Program-made: the position numbers and the translations under genes
In this document: one piece after another, positions 29,781 to 43,618 of the stretch
How the letters are laid out: each line of letters starts with the position of its first letter
How positions within the stretch are numbered: position 1 is the first letter of the stretch
Notes under the pieces: model-generated
Database searches by the model: none
What the model saw: the letters and a program-made list of their open reading frames with translations, nothing else
Told to the model about the DNA's origin: nothing
From: Leptospira tipperaryensis
GTDB lineage: Bacteria; Spirochaetota; Leptospiria; Leptospirales; Leptospiraceae
Reading direction: 5' to 3'
Assembly (NCBI RefSeq): GCF_001729245.1
Contig: NZ_CP015217.1
Coordinates: forward strand, 3,876,001 to 3,940,000
DNA: 64,000 nucleotides

Positions 29781-29809
29781 ATTCTTCCCTTCGAAAAAAA
29801 GGGGAGAAT
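29781..29809 (+). terminator. Likely terminator of the beta-oxidation operon
   Basis: ATTCTTCCC (29781-29789) with GGGGAGAAT (29801-29809): nine pairs, one of them G-U, loop of 11 nt. No long T-tract follows, so efficiency is uncertain. Confidence 0.45.
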
Positions 29810-29822
29810 TAAACTCTAAATA

Positions 29823-30040
29823 AGCCTTATTTCAATTCTGAAATGTAGGATCTCCCACGAACCAGAAACCCGTTATTCATTCTAAACTATTTTTTTCAGT
29901 AGAGTCTCCAGTCGGAATAACGATACTTTGTCGGAAAAAACTTCGTTAAAAGACGCAATAATCCATTTCTAAAACGAAAGTTCAAAAGGATAATTCTGAT
30001 AAATCGGATTCTAAAATACATTCTTGGAACTTTTCTTAGG
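29823..30040 (+). repeat. Decayed copy of the gamma-glutamyltransferase leader and first codons
   Basis: Aligns by eye along its length to 32118-32337. The best match is AAATCGGATTCTAAAATACA (with TTCTTGG following), which in the intact copy encodes the first residues of the transferase. The ATG (32300) is ATA here, and homology fades after ~35 coding bases. The whole segment is a degenerate direct repeat of about 220 bp. Confidence 0.7.
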
Positions 30041-30473
30041 TCTAAAACGAAAAGCTTCAATTCAAGTTTTCAAATGATTCATAATAGAATATGAGTTCAT
30101 GATATTAACTTGGGTGACTCCACCAACGTTTTACGAAAGTAAGTTTGAACGGAATCAGACGGACCGGGCTCTCCTCTTTGGTCAAGTGATTGAAAATTAA
30201 AATAATTAGATCAAATTTTCTAAAACCCTGTAACTTACCCCGCCTCGATCTCTTCTGTAGCGAATATAGATATAGCCGCGGCATTGAATTTCTTCCGCAT
30301 CAATTGAAACCAAGACCGAGAAAATGTAGGAACTACCGTAGATTAACGTTGAAGGTTGAGGAACGCTCAAAATAGCTTTTTGTTTTTTGGACTGATCGGA
30401 GTTCTCATTATAATCTGAAATCTTTCGTCCAAATTTTCTCAGGATTTTTTGACCTAACTTGAATGATCTTTCA

Positions 30474-30516
30474 GTATATTGCTCCAGATGTTTGGAATAC
30501 ATCTGGAGCAATATAC
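30474..30516 (+). promoter_or_regulatory. Perfect 18-bp hairpin covering the ribosome site of the metallopeptidase gene
   Basis: GTATATTGCTCCAGATGT (30474-30491) and its exact complement (30499-30516), loop TTGGAAT. The right arm contains the Shine-Dalgarno TGGAG (30504-30508) and its last base touches the ATG at 30517. In the RNA the site would be fully paired, so this is a candidate for translational control; a DNA-binding palindrome is the alternative. Confidence 0.65.
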
Positions 30517-31374
30517 ATGATAATAAACGTAAAATTAGTTTTAAGTCTTTTGTTTGTTTTTACCTTTCTCTCCTCTTGTTCCATTGAAAAAGAGGATAAA
30601 AATACCTCTGATCTTCTTTTGTTTTTATTATTTCAAGATCGCGTTGAAAACTACGATCGTGATGTTCAAATCTTAACTCATACGATCGTATCATCCCCCT
30701 TTGTTTCTTATGATACCAACTATTCTGATGAAGATTTAAACTATTATAAAGATCTGATAGTAGCTGAAATTGCAAGGTATCCAAGAGGGTATTTCATTAA
30801 AGCACGAGCTGAAAAAATAATATTCACTCGAAATCTTTATTTAGAATCGATAGGTTATAGAGGAGGTCTATCCAGACCCGAGGAAAATATTATATTTTTG
30901 GATATTCCAGACGGATTGAAAGCCATGGGGATGATAAATCCTAATTTTGGAGAAGACAGGCTATCAAATGGAATACATCATGAAATTACGCACAATATAG
31001 ATAATGTTATAAGATATTACTGGGATCCAAAATGGACATCGTTAAACCCGATTTCATTTCAATATGGAAGTTATCAATTTTCATCCAGTCCTCGTCGTTT
31101 AGATAATCCCAAAGTCCCTTTAACTCCATTTTGGAATCCCATTGACGGTTTTGTGAGCGAATATTCCACAACAAATTTTGCCGAAGATAGAGCGGATATC
31201 GGCGCTGCAATTCAAGGACGTCAATTTTCTTATTTGAATGAAATTTGTGCCGTCGATTCGATCGTCGCTGCGAAAGTGCGTCTGACGATCGAAGAAATGA
31301 ATCGTTTTTGGCCTTTTCCCGGAGCGGAAAACACAGCCTGGAAACGTAGATTCTCTGAGATTGAATGTCATTGA
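30517..31374 (+). CDS. Putative zinc metallopeptidase lipoprotein
   Basis: 285 aa. Lipoprotein signal [14 protein letters not shown] with Cys at about 21. The zinc motif [13 protein letters not shown] (H-E-x-x-H) is present, and a later acidic segment ([15 protein letters not shown]) with Glu or Asp could hold the third ligand, a pattern seen in zinc-binding lipoprotein peptidases. No other domain recognised. The start is taken at ATG 30517 since the signal peptide begins there; the frame is open to 30463. AT-rich compared with neighbours, and it lies inside a duplicated, rearranged block, so it may be acquired. Its ribosome site is buried in a hairpin. Confidence 0.75.
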   Translation: MIINVKLVLSLLFVFTFLSSCSIEKEDKNTSDLLLFLLFQDRVENYDRDVQILTHTIVSSPFVSYDTNYSDEDLNYYKDLIVAEIARYPRGYFIKARAEKIIFTRNLYLESIGYRGGLSRPEENIIFLDIPDGLKAMGMINPNFGEDRLSNGIHHEITHNIDNVIRYYWDPKWTSLNPISFQYGSYQFSSSPRRLDNPKVPLTPFWNPIDGFVSEYSTTNFAEDRADIGAAIQGRQFSYLNEICAVDSIVAAKVRLTIEEMNRFWPFPGAENTAWKRRFSEIECH

Positions 31375-31437
31375 TCGAATTCGTTAAAAATGACTCAACG
31401 TTCCCTTCATAAAATGGCTAATTTTTAAGTTAGCCTC

Positions 31438-31983
31438 CTACTTACTAATCGGATAACCGTTTTTAAATTCTCCTTCGTAAAAACTTCCGTCGGAATATAT
31501 TAATTTTCCACGCCCATTCGCAAGATCGTTCGCGTAGATTCCTTCAAAACGTTCTCCGTTGAGACAGATATAACTACCCTTCCCCACTTTTTGATTTCGT
31601 CGAAATGTTCCCTGAAAAATACATTCTACATTCGAATCCGGGATAAAATTTGCCCATGTTTTACATCCCTTATCATTACAGTCCCCGTCTTCGATCCAAG
31701 TCCCATAGACGACTTTTCCAGTCTCCGGATCGATCCGTTGAGCCTTGCCTCTTATGGAAAGACGCTTACGAATTCCTGAAAACATTTCCCGGTTTTTGAA
31801 TTTAACTTCCGCATATCCTTCTAAGGTTCCGTTTACAAAAGTTCCTTTGGATTCGTTTCCGCTAGCATCGATGAGAACACCTTTTCCATTCTTGCAGTTT
31901 CCCGATAAACAACTTCTTGGAGATTGAGGAAGAATGGAGATGAAACTGAAACAAAAGAGAACAAATACATTGATCCTAAACAT
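31438..31983 (-). CDS. Exported MORN-repeat protein
   Basis: 181 aa from ATG 31983. Signal peptide (MFRINVFVLFCFSFISILP), then a Cys-rich start (SCLSGNCKNGKGVLID) and about five MORN-type repeats (GTFVNGTLEGYAEVKFKNRE, GTFRRNQKVGKGSYICLNGE, GIYANDLANGRGKLIYSDGS). MORN sheets act as rigid structural or lipid-contacting units. Convergent with the metallopeptidase. A TTG 10 codons upstream is the alternative start. Confidence 0.75.
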   Translation of the reverse strand: MFRINVFVLFCFSFISILPQSPRSCLSGNCKNGKGVLIDASGNESKGTFVNGTLEGYAEVKFKNREMFSGIRKRLSIRGKAQRIDPETGKVVYGTWIEDGDCNDKGCKTWANFIPDSNVECIFQGTFRRNQKVGKGSYICLNGERFEGIYANDLANGRGKLIYSDGSFYEGEFKNGYPISK

Positions 31984-32117
31984 AGAAACGTCGATTGTCC
32001 CTGGAATTTTCAAAAATCAGAACCTCATAACTTGAATGAACCGATTCCGCACCGAGAGTGATAAAGGCAATCCTAGGACCGGAAAAAAGGAGCCGGATTA
32101 CTTGCAAATAACTCGAA

Positions 32118-32337
32118 ACAAAACAGATTTTCAATCTGCAAAAGTAGGAACTCTCACATTTCCTACATTTACTCGTCATTCATTCGGTTGCAATTTTTTC
32201 ACTGGAATCGTTTGTAGGAAGAATTATTTTGTAACCAAAAACGATTTGCTTAAATCGAAAATCGATGTCTACAACGGAAAGTTCAAAAGGAGAATACGGA
32301 TGAATCGGATTCTAAAATACATTCTTGGCAGTTTTTT
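32118..32337 (+). repeat. Intact copy of the duplicated gamma-glutamyltransferase leader
   Basis: Partner of the decayed repeat at 29823-30040. It contains GTAGGAACTCTCACA, the Shine-Dalgarno AAAAGGAG and the first ~12 codons of the transferase gene. The repeat pair brackets the metallopeptidase and MORN genes. Confidence 0.65.
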
Positions 32338-34282
32338 TAGCTTAATCGTTCTTCTCTCCGTCCTCTACTTCGTTTTTTCCAGACCCAATGAAATTTTAGA
32401 ATTCGACGACCCTTATCAGCAAGACCGCCCTCTCGCAGAAGGTTCCAAAATGATGGTGGCCTCCGGTCATCCCCTCGCGACAAAAGTAGCGTTGGAAATT
32501 TTGGAAAAAGGAGGAAATGCGGCGGACGCGGGAGTGGCCGCATTACTCGTGTTAAACGTTACCCAAGGAGAAGAAGCTTCCTTTCCAGGGGTAGCCCCTC
32601 TGCTCTACTACGATTCAAAAAGTCAAAACGTGGAAAGTTATACTGGCGCCGGGAAAGCTCCTTCCAAGGCTACGATAGAATACTTTCAATCCAGAGGACA
32701 CAAATACATTCCAACTTTAAAATATAGTTCGCAATTGGTTCCAGCCTCGCCGGATGTGATCGTTGCGCTTTTGAAAAAATACGGAACGATGAGTTTTAGT
32801 CAAGTCAGCGCTCCCGCAATCAAGATCGCAGAAGAAGGATTTCCCGTTCATAGAATTCTTATGCGAAACCTAAACATCAATCTTTTCAAAAGGTTCGGAT
32901 TTTCGATCCTTCTTCCATACAACGCGGAAGTTTATCTGGATAAGAAATGGTGGAAACCTCTCTACCACAAAGAAAAATTCGCTCGTCCCGCATTAGGCAA
33001 AACGTTACGCGAAATTGCAAACGTAGAATCCGGAGCGATCAAAGCAGGTCTTGATAGAAACAAGGCCTTAGACTCAGTACGAAAGTATTTTTATGAAGGC
33101 CCAATCGCAGAGAAGATCGTAAGAGCTCACGACTCAAACGATGGAACAATGACCAAATCAGATCTCGCGACCTATTCCGGAGCTTGGGAAAAACCTCTCC
33201 AAGGAAACTACGGACCCTATACGATCTTCTCCAATCAAACTTGGAACCAGGGAGCCGTAGTTCCTCTCGCCCTTCAGATCCTCGAGGGAATCGATTTAAA
33301 ATCGATGGGCCATAATTCTCCTCAATATATCCACACCGTCGCTCAAGCGATCGAACTCGCGATGGCTGACAGAGAAAAATATTTCGGAGATCCTGCATTT
33401 GTAAACGTTCCGATCAAAGGACTTCTTAGCAAAGAATATGCGACCGAAAGAAGAAAATTTCTGCAATCGAACGCCTTTGGTAAAACCCCTCCTTTCGGAA
33501 ATCCAATTCTTTATCAAGAGAAGAAATTATCGCGAGAATCCGACTTTCATTCAAAGAAAAATTCTTCGTTTCAAGATAAAGATAAAATCTCAGAACATTC
33601 TTCCTTAAATAGAAATCAAAATGAAAACAATTCTTCCCTTGTATTGAATTCTTCAGAAGACAATCGGCAACTTTCCTTTTGGGAAAAAACCGGAAAAGTG
33701 GGACGTGATACTACTTATCTCAGCATCATTGATCCGAAAGGAAATTCTCTCTCGCTTACTCCCAGTGATTTTCCACAATCACCGATGATCGAAGGAGATA
33801 TCACCTTGGGCATTCGTATGACTCAGTTTCGATTGGATCCAAATCATCCTTCGGCATTACTTCCCGGAAAACGACCCACGATCACTCCGAACGCATCCAT
33901 GGTTTTTAAAGACGGAAAATTCTTTATGAGTTTCGGAACTCCCGGAGGCGACATGCAGACTCAGGCAACTATACAAGTTTTTTTGAATATGATTGTGTTT
34001 GGAATGAATCCGCAAGCCGCGGTAAACGCGCCTCGTTTTCGTTCTTTAAATTGGCCTGACGCTTTTTCACCTCACACGTATTATCCGGGACGTTTGGAAT
34101 TGGAAAAAGAAATCAATTCTAAACACGGGAACGTGCTGAAAGAATTGGGTTACGACGTGATCGGAAGAGATGTCTGGGAATATGATTTCGCCGCGCCTTG
34201 TATCTCCATGAAAGATCCTAAAACCGGAAAACTCTACGGAGGAGCCGATCCAAGAAAAGAATCCTGGGCGGAGGGAAGATAA
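32300..34282 (+). CDS. ggt: Gamma-glutamyltransferase
   Basis: 660 aa, N-terminal TM anchor (ILGSFFSLIVLLSVLYFVFS), large-subunit motifs ASGHPLATKVALEIL, GGNAADAGVAALLV and the GEEASFPG loop. The autoprocessing site is Thr471 in GRDTTYLSIID, with the usual His replaced by Tyr, and the small subunit shows GKRPTITPNASMVF and GTPGGDMQTQATIQV. A 60-residue Ser/Asn-rich insert (about 405-465) stands just before the cleavage site. Transfers gamma-glutamyl groups from glutathione in the periplasm. Start at ATG 32300, 9 nt after AGGAG; the frame is open to 32036, but that part is leader repeat. Confidence 0.92.
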   Translation: MNRILKYILGSFFSLIVLLSVLYFVFSRPNEILEFDDPYQQDRPLAEGSKMMVASGHPLATKVALEILEKGGNAADAGVAALLVLNVTQGEEASFPGVAPLLYYDSKSQNVESYTGAGKAPSKATIEYFQSRGHKYIPTLKYSSQLVPASPDVIVALLKKYGTMSFSQVSAPAIKIAEEGFPVHRILMRNLNINLFKRFGFSILLPYNAEVYLDKKWWKPLYHKEKFARPALGKTLREIANVESGAIKAGLDRNKALDSVRKYFYEGPIAEKIVRAHDSNDGTMTKSDLATYSGAWEKPLQGNYGPYTIFSNQTWNQGAVVPLALQILEGIDLKSMGHNSPQYIHTVAQAIELAMADREKYFGDPAFVNVPIKGLLSKEYATERRKFLQSNAFGKTPPFGNPILYQEKKLSRESDFHSKKNSSFQDKDKISEHSSLNRNQNENNSSLVLNSSEDNRQLSFWEKTGKVGRDTTYLSIIDPKGNSLSLTPSDFPQSPMIEGDITLGIRMTQFRLDPNHPSALLPGKRPTITPNASMVFKDGKFFMSFGTPGGDMQTQATIQVFLNMIVFGMNPQAAVNAPRFRSLNWPDAFSPHTYYPGRLELEKEINSKHGNVLKELGYDVIGRDVWEYDFAAPCISMKDPKTGKLYGGADPRKESWAEGR

Positions 34283-34286
34283 AAAA

Positions 34287-37126
<2,840 letters not shown>

Positions 37127-37130
<4 letters not shown>

Positions 37131-37744
37131 TTGAGAATGGTCCTAATTAAATTATAGATTACGGTTAAAAACAGAAGTCCCGTCAGTAAATAAGCCAAGC
37201 CTGACAAAAAGAATATTATAATTTCCTTATCATTCCAGTTTAGAATTTTTTTCAAACTTCTTACCGACAAAGCGCAGGAAAGAAAAAAAGAAATCGTTAC
37301 GAACACGGCTTGAAACGGAGAAGGTAAGATCCAGAAGATCGAAGACGCGCTGAAAGGCAAAAAGGATAATAAAAAAATATTCGCGGGTGGAAGGGTTTCT
37401 CCTTTCGTACGATCCGCTTTTTTCTGAAAGATTCTAAATACGTCAAACTGCACGACTAAAAATAAAACGACCGGATAAACAAAGAAAGAAAACAAAACTC
37501 CCGAGAAGATGGTCCATTCTCCATCGTCAAAACGAACAAAGGAAAGGACTGAAAATATAAGATTGGAAATAAATTTTCCAGCCGGCGCCAAAACCCAAAG
37601 AAGAAAGTGGGTTCTTAAAATTTCGGCGTAACCGAAGCCGTCGGTCTTTTGATAGATTTCATACGCATTCTCCGGAGATTGAAAAATTCTTTGGAGAATG
37701 CCGGATCTTATTTCTGAGAATTCTTGTTCTTTATCTACGATCAT
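37127..37744 (-). CDS. Yip1-like multi-pass membrane protein
   Basis: 205 aa: soluble N-terminus with [13 protein letters not shown], then five TM helices. Resembles Yip1-domain proteins in length and layout, without diagnostic motifs. Located between the DUF4340 and mpl genes, coupled to both through 4-nt overlaps. Role unknown; it may accompany the ABC transporter. Confidence 0.65.
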
Positions 37745-38838
37745 CTTTTGGGAAAAGCGGAAGTTGGATTTTTGGAGGCCGGGTTCGGAACCTCTGCCGG
37801 TTTTTTCTGCTCCGCTTTATCCAAATTCCCCACATTTTCTTTTATCCGCAAGAAACTATCTTCACGGATGTAAAAAGGAGGTTCGGAAAATTTATCGTTT
37901 AGAATTCGGATCGCAGGTCTGTAGTCTACGGAATTGATATTTGTTTTCGGATAGTATCTGAGAGTAATCCAATCCCCGTTTGTAAGACGCAATTTGAGGG
38001 ACGCTTCCGCAGGCACGTTGGTGAGACTCTTAGCCACGGCAAAACCGGCGCCGCTCGGATCGTCCGGATAAAGATCCACTCTCTGTCCAACGATCTGATT
38101 GTTCCAATTGTCTCCCAAATGCGGTTCGATCGCCACGATCTTACCGGACAATCTTCTCCAAAAATTCTTCTTAATGTTCTCTTCCTTATACGGATGATTG
38201 TCTAAACGAAGAGTTTTTCCTTCTTCGTCCCAGATCGTTTCCACTATAGACTCGTCTTTAAGATTGACGAGTTGTCTTTGTCTAAATTCCGTAATTCCTC
38301 TTGCAAATCGATCCAGGATATGACTTTGAGTAATGAGAATATTATTTCCCTCTTTTACGATTCGAGTAGAATCGGAAGATTTCTTTTTGCCGATGAAAAT
38401 CTTTTTGATCAATTTTCCGGAAGACTTAAGAAGAATCTCGGGGGATCCATCGTTGATTTTCAAAGTGGAAGAATCCTTTTCGTCGCCGATCGGTTCCACA
38501 CCTTTTACTTTGAGAACGGACAACTCTCGAAATAGATTGTCCGCGTTGTATCCGCCCTCGAATACAAGAGAAGCTCCCGTTTCCAGATCGATCGATTTTA
38601 CGGAGAGAAACTCACCTGTTTCGCTTAACGTCTTTTCTTTTTTGAGAACAATCGAACTAGGATAAAAACTCATCGCGTCTTCCGCGTTCCAAGAAGACTT
38701 CGGAGGTTGGTATTCGATTTCATCGATATCGATGTCCCAAAAAGAAACTTCGGTTTGATCCTCTTTTTTTTCTTCCAATAAGAAGAAGCTCGCGATCAAA
38801 AACGCCAACACTATAACGAAAAGAAGTCCTCTTTTCAA
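37741..38838 (-). CDS. DUF4340-domain periplasmic protein
   Basis: 365 aa. N-terminal TM/signal ([17 protein letters not shown]), then repeated DUF4340 units of beta-rich type ([34 protein letters not shown]), and a Lys/Pro/Ser tail. DUF4340 proteins regularly follow GldF/GldG-like ABC genes, as here. Starts within the stop of the GldG-like gene (ATGA). Confidence 0.8.
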   Translation of the reverse strand: MKRGLLFVIVLAFLIASFFLLEEKKEDQTEVSFWDIDIDEIEYQPPKSSWNAEDAMSFYPSSIVLKKEKTLSETGEFLSVKSIDLETGASLVFEGGYNADNLFRELSVLKVKGVEPIGDEKDSSTLKINDGSPEILLKSSGKLIKKIFIGKKKSSDSTRIVKEGNNILITQSHILDRFARGITEFRQRQLVNLKDESIVETIWDEEGKTLRLDNHPYKEENIKKNFWRRLSGKIVAIEPHLGDNWNNQIVGQRVDLYPDDPSGAGFAVAKSLTNVPAEASLKLRLTNGDWITLRYYPKTNINSVDYRPAIRILNDKFSEPPFYIREDSFLRIKENVGNLDKAEQKKPAEVPNPASKNPTSAFPKR

Positions 38839-40814
38839 AATTCTTCTCCTTCGTTTCTTTTTTTACGTATCAAAACGATGGAAGAAACGAGCGCGATCAA
38901 ACCCGGAAAGAAAAACATTCCTAAAATCCAGACGATCCTCTTTTGTGTGTCCGTAAGAGAAACGGTATTTACTTCTTCTTTTTTGGGTTGGATTGAAGAA
39001 AGAGAAAGATCTTGATACATCCAAGTAATGGCCGAAGTTGCAAGTTCGTAATTCGTTCCGTAAGAAATGAATTGATCCGTAATCCAAGAAGTTCCGGAAA
39101 AAATTACCGCACGTCCTTCTCCTTTCGACTCCGTGTTGGCAATCGGGGAGGGAGTTTCGGGTTCAGGACTGAGTCCGGGAACGAGTCCCGATGTCGGATT
39201 GGTTTCCGTCTTTGCGGCGTTTGGCGCTCCTTCTTTTTTAGCCGCGCTTTTGAGAATCAAACCGAGTATTACGTTTCTCTTATCTTCTCCGGTATCGATT
39301 TTACCGTTATTATTTTTATCGAGAATCGATTCTCCGCCGGATTCCATCAGAGGAAACGATTCCAAAGATTGACTTCCGGGACTGGAAACGGCTTTCGGAA
39401 GGAAAAATCCTCCGAACGGAAACATCGCTCCCATATCTTTCCGAGTCAGAGTTTCTTCGATCGGATGTTTTCGAAAGGACTTAGCAACGATGATCCCCGG
39501 CTGGCTTGGGATCTGAGAAAGCGGACCCTTTGCAAACTCATAACCTGATTTTTCAAGAAGCCAATCGAAGTTTTCAGTTCCCTTCGGTTCGATCGTGATG
39601 AAAACCTTTCCTTTTTTTTGTTCGATAAAATCCAAAACCGCATCACGCGCTTCTTTCGAATAAGTTACGGTCGGCCCCGCGATCACGAGAACGTCCGCGT
39701 CTTGCGGAATTCTTCCAGGCCAACCTTCCGCGATTCCCAGACCTTTTACTTTGAAGTTGAGAAAACTAAGAGAATTGGTTAGAATTCCTACCTTCTCGTT
39801 CGGAAGATTTTGAAAGATCGGAGAAAATCGTTCTCCGTTCGATTGAGTAAAATATATATTCTTTTCTTCCGTCGTGATGTTCACAACCGCTTGTACAAGT
39901 TTTCTTTCCAAGTCTTCGAGATCGTTTTTTTCTTTGATCGAAAGCCTTTGCTCCGCGTATTGTTTTCCATCGTTGAAGAAAGGTTTTTTAGTTCTCACGA
40001 GAATGAGACCGTTGGAAACCTGACCGAATTCTCCCAAGTCGTCCAACTCAACGTCCGCGTTGATAAAACGAACCTTAAATTGAGGGCTCAAGGATTGTAA
40101 CTGATCGAGATAAATTTCTAAATCGGGACGAATCCTTCTAAGCGAAAAAGAGTTCGCCTTATCACTCGCAGACGAATTCTCCAGAGGTCTTGGATAAAAC
40201 GCGATCACTTCGACTTCTCGATTTACACTTTTTAAAATTTTCACCGCGGTCGGACCGAAGGAATATTGTCCCTTTGAACTCAGATCGAAGTTGTGATTTC
40301 GCATTACGGAAATGTAATTTATAATCACCAATGCAACGAAGACGATCGCAAGATTCAAGATGAAATATCGAACCAAAGCTTGTTTGGAAGTTTTAAGAAC
40401 GCTCTGCGCTCCGGCGGAATCCTTTCCCAATTCTTTCAATAAGGTAAGAATCAAAAACCCGACCACGGAAAGAACGAGCAACACGAGAAGAATTTCCCTA
40501 AAACGTTCGTTTCCCGAGTGAGAGCCGCTCGACTTTAAGGCAAGGTCTTCCAGAAAAACTCGAAGATGATAGATTCCAAACGCGAGCAAACCAAGACCCG
40601 CGGAAAGATACGAATTCCATTCTTCTTTTATATTTTTCTTACGAATAAATCTAAAAACGGGTTCGAGGACGAGAACCGCCAATACAAAACCCAACCAGAG
40701 CCAACGAGTTCCGGGCGTCTGAATACTATCTCGAACCGGAAAGTATAAGAAAAGAGAAGCGAGTGAAATCCAAGGAAAAATTCTGAATAAAATGGATTCT
40801 TTCATCCTCTCCAC
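38835..40814 (-). CDS. GldG-like ABC-associated protein (ABC_transp_aux)
   Basis: 659 aa. Several TM helices up to about residue 175, then a large periplasmic part with [20 protein letters not shown] and [20 protein letters not shown], matching GldG of the gliding-motility ABC system (PF09822), and a final TM helix ([20 protein letters not shown]). About residue 505 a [13 protein letters not shown] segment looks like a calcium-binding dockerin-type loop. It starts 13 nt inside the ABC permease gene. The substrate of these transporters is unknown. Confidence 0.85.
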   Translation of the reverse strand: MERMKESILFRIFPWISLASLFLYFPVRDSIQTPGTRWLWLGFVLAVLVLEPVFRFIRKKNIKEEWNSYLSAGLGLLAFGIYHLRVFLEDLALKSSGSHSGNERFREILLVLLVLSVVGFLILTLLKELGKDSAGAQSVLKTSKQALVRYFILNLAIVFVALVIINYISVMRNHNFDLSSKGQYSFGPTAVKILKSVNREVEVIAFYPRPLENSSASDKANSFSLRRIRPDLEIYLDQLQSLSPQFKVRFINADVELDDLGEFGQVSNGLILVRTKKPFFNDGKQYAEQRLSIKEKNDLEDLERKLVQAVVNITTEEKNIYFTQSNGERFSPIFQNLPNEKVGILTNSLSFLNFKVKGLGIAEGWPGRIPQDADVLVIAGPTVTYSKEARDAVLDFIEQKKGKVFITIEPKGTENFDWLLEKSGYEFAKGPLSQIPSQPGIIVAKSFRKHPIEETLTRKDMGAMFPFGGFFLPKAVSSPGSQSLESFPLMESGGESILDKNNNGKIDTGEDKRNVILGLILKSAAKKEGAPNAAKTETNPTSGLVPGLSPEPETPSPIANTESKGEGRAVIFSGTSWITDQFISYGTNYELATSAITWMYQDLSLSSIQPKKEEVNTVSLTDTQKRIVWILGMFFFPGLIALVSSIVLIRKKRNEGEEF

Positions 40815-41530
40815 CTCCTAGATTCCAAAACTTTCACAGTAAGATAAAGAAAGAATAATGTTCCACTGACAAAGAAAACGATACCGTTCAAAGGGAGAAC
40901 TCCTTTACAAAACCCGATAAAATGGGAAAAAATATGAAGGTGATAAAGAATCTTTCGAGTCACCGAATCAAAAAGATAAGAGAAATAACCCGAAACCCAG
41001 AGCGTCAAAATGATCACGATGGAAATCAGAAGAGAAGTCATCTGATTCTTACCGAGGCTACTTCCAAAAAGTCCAACCGCGAAAGAAAAAATTCCCAAAA
41101 GAAAAACTCCGATCGTTCCGGAAACCACGATGTAAATCGGAGCTTTCCAAAAAGAATATAAGAAGATCGGAAACAATCCGTTTACAAAGACTGCGATCAA
41201 AAGACAAATCAAAGCGCCGAAGGTAAATTTACCGGCCACAATTTCAAGATCCGTGATCGGAGCCGTAAAAAGAAATTCGAGAGTGCCTCGGTTTCTTTCT
41301 TCCGTGATACTTCCCATCGACAGGATCAACATCGCAATGATGATCGTGGACATGAAGGAAAGAAATGTAATCACGGTCGTATCTACGTAGTTCGTACCCG
41401 CGTTAAAATTTAAAATGAGCACGAAAAGAGAATTCAAGAAAGCGGTTCCGCCGAAAACCAACGGAGCCATAAACGTTCCGAAGAACACTTTCACTTCTTT
41501 AAAAAAAATCCATTTGATATTTTGGAACAT
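40802..41530 (-). CDS. ABC-2 type permease (GldF-like)
   Basis: 242 aa, six TM helices, ABC-2 fold: [40 protein letters not shown] (the conserved E-x-x-x-G-T-x-E segment) and [17 protein letters not shown]. Works with the ATPase encoded 7 bp upstream (41538-42467) and with the GldG-like protein. Known GldAFG systems support gliding motility in Bacteroidetes; here it may export an envelope or motility component. Confidence 0.88.
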   Translation of the reverse strand: MFQNIKWIFFKEVKVFFGTFMAPLVFGGTAFLNSLFVLILNFNAGTNYVDTTVITFLSFMSTIIIAMLILSMGSITEERNRGTLEFLFTAPITDLEIVAGKFTFGALICLLIAVFVNGLFPIFLYSFWKAPIYIVVSGTIGVFLLGIFSFAVGLFGSSLGKNQMTSLLISIVIILTLWVSGYFSYLFDSVTRKILYHLHIFSHFIGFCKGVLPLNGIVFFVSGTLFFLYLTVKVLESRRWRG

Positions 41531-41537
41531 AGTTTCC

Positions 41538-42467
<930 letters not shown>

Positions 42468-42854
42468 CTTTGTTTAAACTGCTCACAGGGACAAGGTTCT
42501 CATACCATAAAATTTCCGGTGGAAGCTTTCATCGTATGAATGTGGTTTTGGGAGTCTCTTAGGAAACATTCTTCCTATAAGTTTCCCCAAGGAAAGAATA
42601 GAAAAAAATTTGTAGATAGGGTCAACCCTTTTCTCGGTTAAGAAGTATAAGACGTCTTTCGTATTATAAAATTCATCGAAGAGCCTTCTTCGACCACTCA
42701 TAACTTTAAAACTGTTCCACTTGCCTTGAACGATTTTTTCAAAATCAAAAATGCCTTAGCTCATCGACCCTTCTCTGCCGGAAAACCATCGAACTACTCG
42801 GATTAGAAATTTTTGATTCGCTCAACCGAGTCCTACGGGAGTTCTATTTTTGAA

Positions 42855-42878
42855 TTTTATTTGTTCGAACAAATAAAA
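42855..42878. promoter_or_regulatory. Upstream palindromic operator of the DoxX gene
   Basis: Perfect 24-bp palindrome, half-site TTTTATTTGTTC. Lies just upstream of a candidate -35 (TTGCCA, 42884-42889). Shares the TTGT-N4-ACAA core with the second site below. Confidence 0.55.
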
Positions 42879-42916
42879 AAGACTTGCCAAATTTTCAAAA
42901 TGGTTCTTAGGTAAGA

Positions 42917-42938
42917 ATTACTTGTTTAGACAAGTAAT
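42917..42938. promoter_or_regulatory. Downstream palindromic operator of the DoxX gene
   Basis: Arms ATTACTTGT and ACAAGTAAT around TTAG. It lies 11 bp before the ATG at 42949 and overlaps the leader. The centre is 61 bp from the upstream site, nearly six helical turns, so a dimeric repressor could bind both faces together. Confidence 0.55.
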
Positions 42939-42948
42939 GGAGATTCTT

Positions 42949-43359
42949 ATGAAAATCTTAGACCTTTTCTTTCGATTCACACTCGGAGGGGTGTTTCTGG
43001 CGTTTGGAATCAACAAATTTATCACGTTTATCCCCTCGCCTCCAATGCTTCCTCATGCTGCCCGCTTCATCAGCGCGTTGTTGGAAACTGGTTATCTCTG
43101 GCAAATTCTCGGGATCATGGAAATCATCGGAGGAGCCTTGGTGGTTTCTGGAAGATGGACCGCGCTCGGTCTTTTGGTTTTGGTTCCGATTGTCGTGAAT
43201 ATCGTTTCTTATCTTTTGATTTTACAATCGGGAATCGGCTTTCCCCCGTTTGTGATGAGCGCGTTCTTATTGAGCGCTGGCTTTTATTTAGCGTATCGTC
43301 GGAAAGAATCTTACCTACATTTCTTTCGAGAATTAGAATCCGATTCAAACAGAGAGTAA
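42949..43359 (+). CDS. DoxX-family membrane protein
   Basis: 136 aa from ATG 42949 (GGAG 8 nt upstream; the frame is open for 9 more codons). Four TM helices; FRFTLGGVFLAFGINKFIT is the typical DoxX entry, with GIMEIIGGALVVSGRWTALG and a terminal FREL. DoxX proteins act near quinone/thiol-based oxidative stress systems, sometimes with sodA-like or SseA partners; none is next to it here. Two palindromic operators mark it as a tightly regulated single gene. Confidence 0.8.
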   Translation: MKILDLFFRFTLGGVFLAFGINKFITFIPSPPMLPHAARFISALLETGYLWQILGIMEIIGGALVVSGRWTALGLLVLVPIVVNIVSYLLILQSGIGFPPFVMSAFLLSAGFYLAYRRKESYLHFFRELESDSNRE

Positions 43360-43436
43360 CGTTACCACGAGAAGGGATTCTCTTGCAATTCTTCGATGAG
43401 GACGAAATGACAAAGAGCGATCCACATTCTTAAAAA

Positions 43437-43466
43437 AGAGGGCTTCCTAATGGAAGCTCTGATTTT
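43437..43466 (+). terminator. Possible terminator of the DoxX gene
   Basis: AGAG-GG-CTTCC (43437-43447), loop TAAT, GGAAG-CTCT (43452-43460), then GATTTT. Two unpaired G in the left arm; about 80 bp after the stop. Confidence 0.4.
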
Positions 43467-43618
43467 GATCGAATTCAATTCTCATAAAGTTCCTTTAAAT
43501 AAAATGAAAAATACTTTATAAAAATATAATATTTAGCCATCGAGATTCAATGCGGAAGATATGATAAAGAAACTGAAAGTTAAGTTTTATTCTTAAACTC
43601 AGCATAAAACCTAAAATT

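Noticed and set aside
42483..42701. 72-aa minus-strand frame upstream of the GldA-like gene
   Set aside because: No Shine-Dalgarno at its ATG, no TM helix, signal or family; kept out because evidence is only an open frame.
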